A stretch of DNA of 5,331 nt from NCBI GenBank assembly GCA_964384915.1, contig CAYLMA010000063.1:1-5331 (forward strand), in the 5' to 3' direction. The stretch comes from Sulfurimicrobium sp964384915. Its GTDB lineage: Bacteria > Pseudomonadota > Gammaproteobacteria > Burkholderiales > Sulfuricellaceae. Both the position numbers and the translations under genes were made by a program. Shown one piece after another: positions 4,603 through 5,331 of the stretch. The notes under the pieces were generated by a model, which did no database searches, was not told the origin of the DNA, and saw only the letters and a program-made list of their open reading frames with translations. The number at the start of each line of letters is the position of its first letter. Positions within the stretch are counted from its first letter, which is position 1.

Positions 4603-5202
4603 CTATTTCTCACCAAACAACTTCTCCATAGTCAGAGGCTGCGCAGTTGACGCACGTAACTCTTTGTGTGATTGATTGTTTATGTCGTATATTTTAATTA
4701 CCATGACGCTCGCCTCGGGCTCAAAGTGAATCGATTCAATAACAATGGGTGAGGCGCACGAATTATTAAAAAGTAAGTCCTTCGCGAGTAATTTGCCGTT
4801 CTTATGGACAGTTAATGAAAGGTCAGCAGAACCGGCGCCGCACATGCCCTGGATGTTCTCGTTAAATTTATAACCGCTTAAGGTTGCAACGTAATTGTGT
4901 TTGCCTATTTGACAGGTGCGTCGTATCGTTTTGTTGTGCCAAGTTACAACACCTTTGTCTGATTCCGTGGCCCACATTAACCCTCTCATAGAAATGGTTG
5001 CGTCATTTGGTTTGATTTCTCTTGGGTATGGAACATCAAAATCCATTTCCTGAGCAAACGTTTCGATTGCCAACTGTTTTTGTTTTCCGTCACAAGTTAT
5101 TCGAACCATTGAATCCGGATCGTCAGCCAATAAAACTGGTGACCAAAGAATCGCAATTATCGAAGAAAGCCAGATGTAAGATTGCTTGTTAAGGTGTGAC
5201 AC
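4603..5202 (-). CDS. Exported protein of unknown function, four cysteines (cassette B)
   Basis: This 199-residue protein is not recognised as any family. Residues 1-26 form a signal peptide: a short polar start, a hydrophobic core YIWLSSIIAILWSPVLLA, and a likely cleavage before DDPD, so it should reach the periplasm or beyond. The signal lacks a lipobox cysteine. The mature part has exactly four cysteines (37, 97, 121, 149), enough for two disulfides, and alternating hydrophobic and polar runs suggesting beta structure. It uses a GTG start at 5202, chosen because AGGAGG (5213-5208) lies five bases upstream and overlaps the preceding attC box. The stop is three bases before R'' of its own attC. 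It looks richer in A+T than the IS genes, fitting an independently acquired cassette. Confidence 0.75.
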   Translation of the reverse strand: MSHLNKQSYIWLSSIIAILWSPVLLADDPDSMVRITCDGKQKQLAIETFAQEMDFDVPYPREIKPNDATISMRGLMWATESDKGVVTWHNKTIRRTCQIGKHNYVATLSGYKFNENIQGMCGAGSADLSLTVHKNGKLLAKDLLFNNSCASPIVIESIHFEPEASVMVIKIYDINNQSHKELRASTAQPLTMEKLFGEK

Positions 5203-5207
5203 ACTGG

Positions 5208-5213
5208 CCTCCT
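5208..5213 (-). promoter_or_regulatory. Ribosome-binding site overlapping the attC R' box
   Basis: The minus strand reads GTTAGGAGGCC, in which AGGAGG is a near-perfect Shine-Dalgarno sequence. It overlaps the end of the GTTAGGA recombination box and lies five bases before the GTG at 5202. It decides the start of the cassette B gene. Confidence 0.7.
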
Positions 5214-5274
5214 AACGTGGAGTTGAGGCGCCTGCGCGGCTTTTCGCGCAGGTCGCCTCGAACGCAGGGTTAGC
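5210..5274 (-). other. Intact attC site of cassette A
   Basis: On the minus strand: R'' GCTAACC (5274-5268), L'' GTTCGAGG (5263-5256), L' CCTCAAC (5228-5222), R' GTTAGGA (5216-5210). L'' equals the complement of L' plus one extra C, giving attC identity and minus-strand orientation. The centre is an eight-pair hairpin CCTGCGCG/CGCGCAGG (5231-5252) with a six-base loop. It marks the border between cassettes A and B. Confidence 0.88.
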
Positions 5275-5287
5275 GTAGTAATCGGCC

Positions 5288-5329
5288 CTATGCCGCAAAT
5301 CGCGCCGAAGAAACACGTGGTTGCTGCGT
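5288..5329 (-). CDS. Possible 3' end of the cassette A gene (partial)
   Basis: Upstream of the attC R'' box one minus-strand frame reads TQQPRVSSARFAA and stops at TAG (5290-5288), 13 bases before R''. This is a normal position for a cassette gene stop. The two other frames stay open through the attC, so the true frame is uncertain. Only 13 codons are visible and no function can be assigned. Confidence 0.25.
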   Translation of the reverse strand, partial: TQQPRVSSARFAA

Positions 5330-5331
5330 TG

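Noticed and set aside
5210..5331. Frames running through the attC of cassette A (for example a peptide continuing to the TAG in R')
   Set aside because: attC sites often leave open frames by composition. The frame ending at 5288 before R'' is the better, still weak, candidate.

Overview
The window is a stretch of integron gene-cassette array, read on the minus strand, that has been invaded twice by the same type of insertion sequence. Each cassette is one or two short genes followed by an attC recombination site. Three attC sites can be recognised by their paired boxes and by the single extra C in L'' relative to L': one intact at 5210-5274, one intact at 4523-4600, and one split by an IS (1742-1806 plus 276-282). 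The extra base orients all of them on the minus strand, like the cassette genes. The array type, the IS type and the mixed base composition of the genes suggest a member of the Pseudomonadota. I cannot name the species, and no integrase gene or attI site is in view.

Order along the minus strand, from 5331 to 1: (A) the tail of an unidentified cassette and its attC; (B) a gene for an exported 199-residue protein of unknown function and its attC; (C) a GIY-YIG nuclease-like gene cut off after the YIG motif by IS copy 2; (D) a gene for a DUF2806-like protein whose attC is split by IS copy 1; (E) a small two-helix membrane protein followed by a very short, probably decayed reading frame that runs to the window edge.

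Both insertion sequences (about 283-1741 and 2868-4334) are IS110-family, IS1111-group elements of the kind known to target attC sites. Both lie on the plus strand, opposite to the cassette genes. Each has an apparently intact 341-residue DEDD transposase; the two proteins differ at 22 positions. Each also has a non-coding block of more than 300 bases after the transposase, where this group is known to encode its guide RNA (seekRNA or bridge RNA). I can read a two-loop architecture there. One loop carries sequences matching the two target flanks and the other carries sequences matching the two element ends. A covarying stem supports the fold.

The most interesting point is that the two copies differ in the right-flank target guide. 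Copy 2's guide matches its present right flank, inside the GIY-YIG gene, at 9 of 9 bases next to the junction (11 of 12 overall). Copy 1's guide matches its own right flank poorly, although that copy sits precisely in an attC. The left flank of copy 2 is a cassette boundary rather than the rest of the GIY-YIG gene, so DNA was probably lost there. Cassette D is now bracketed by two direct IS copies and has lost its attC, so it is likely fixed in place as far as the integrase is concerned.
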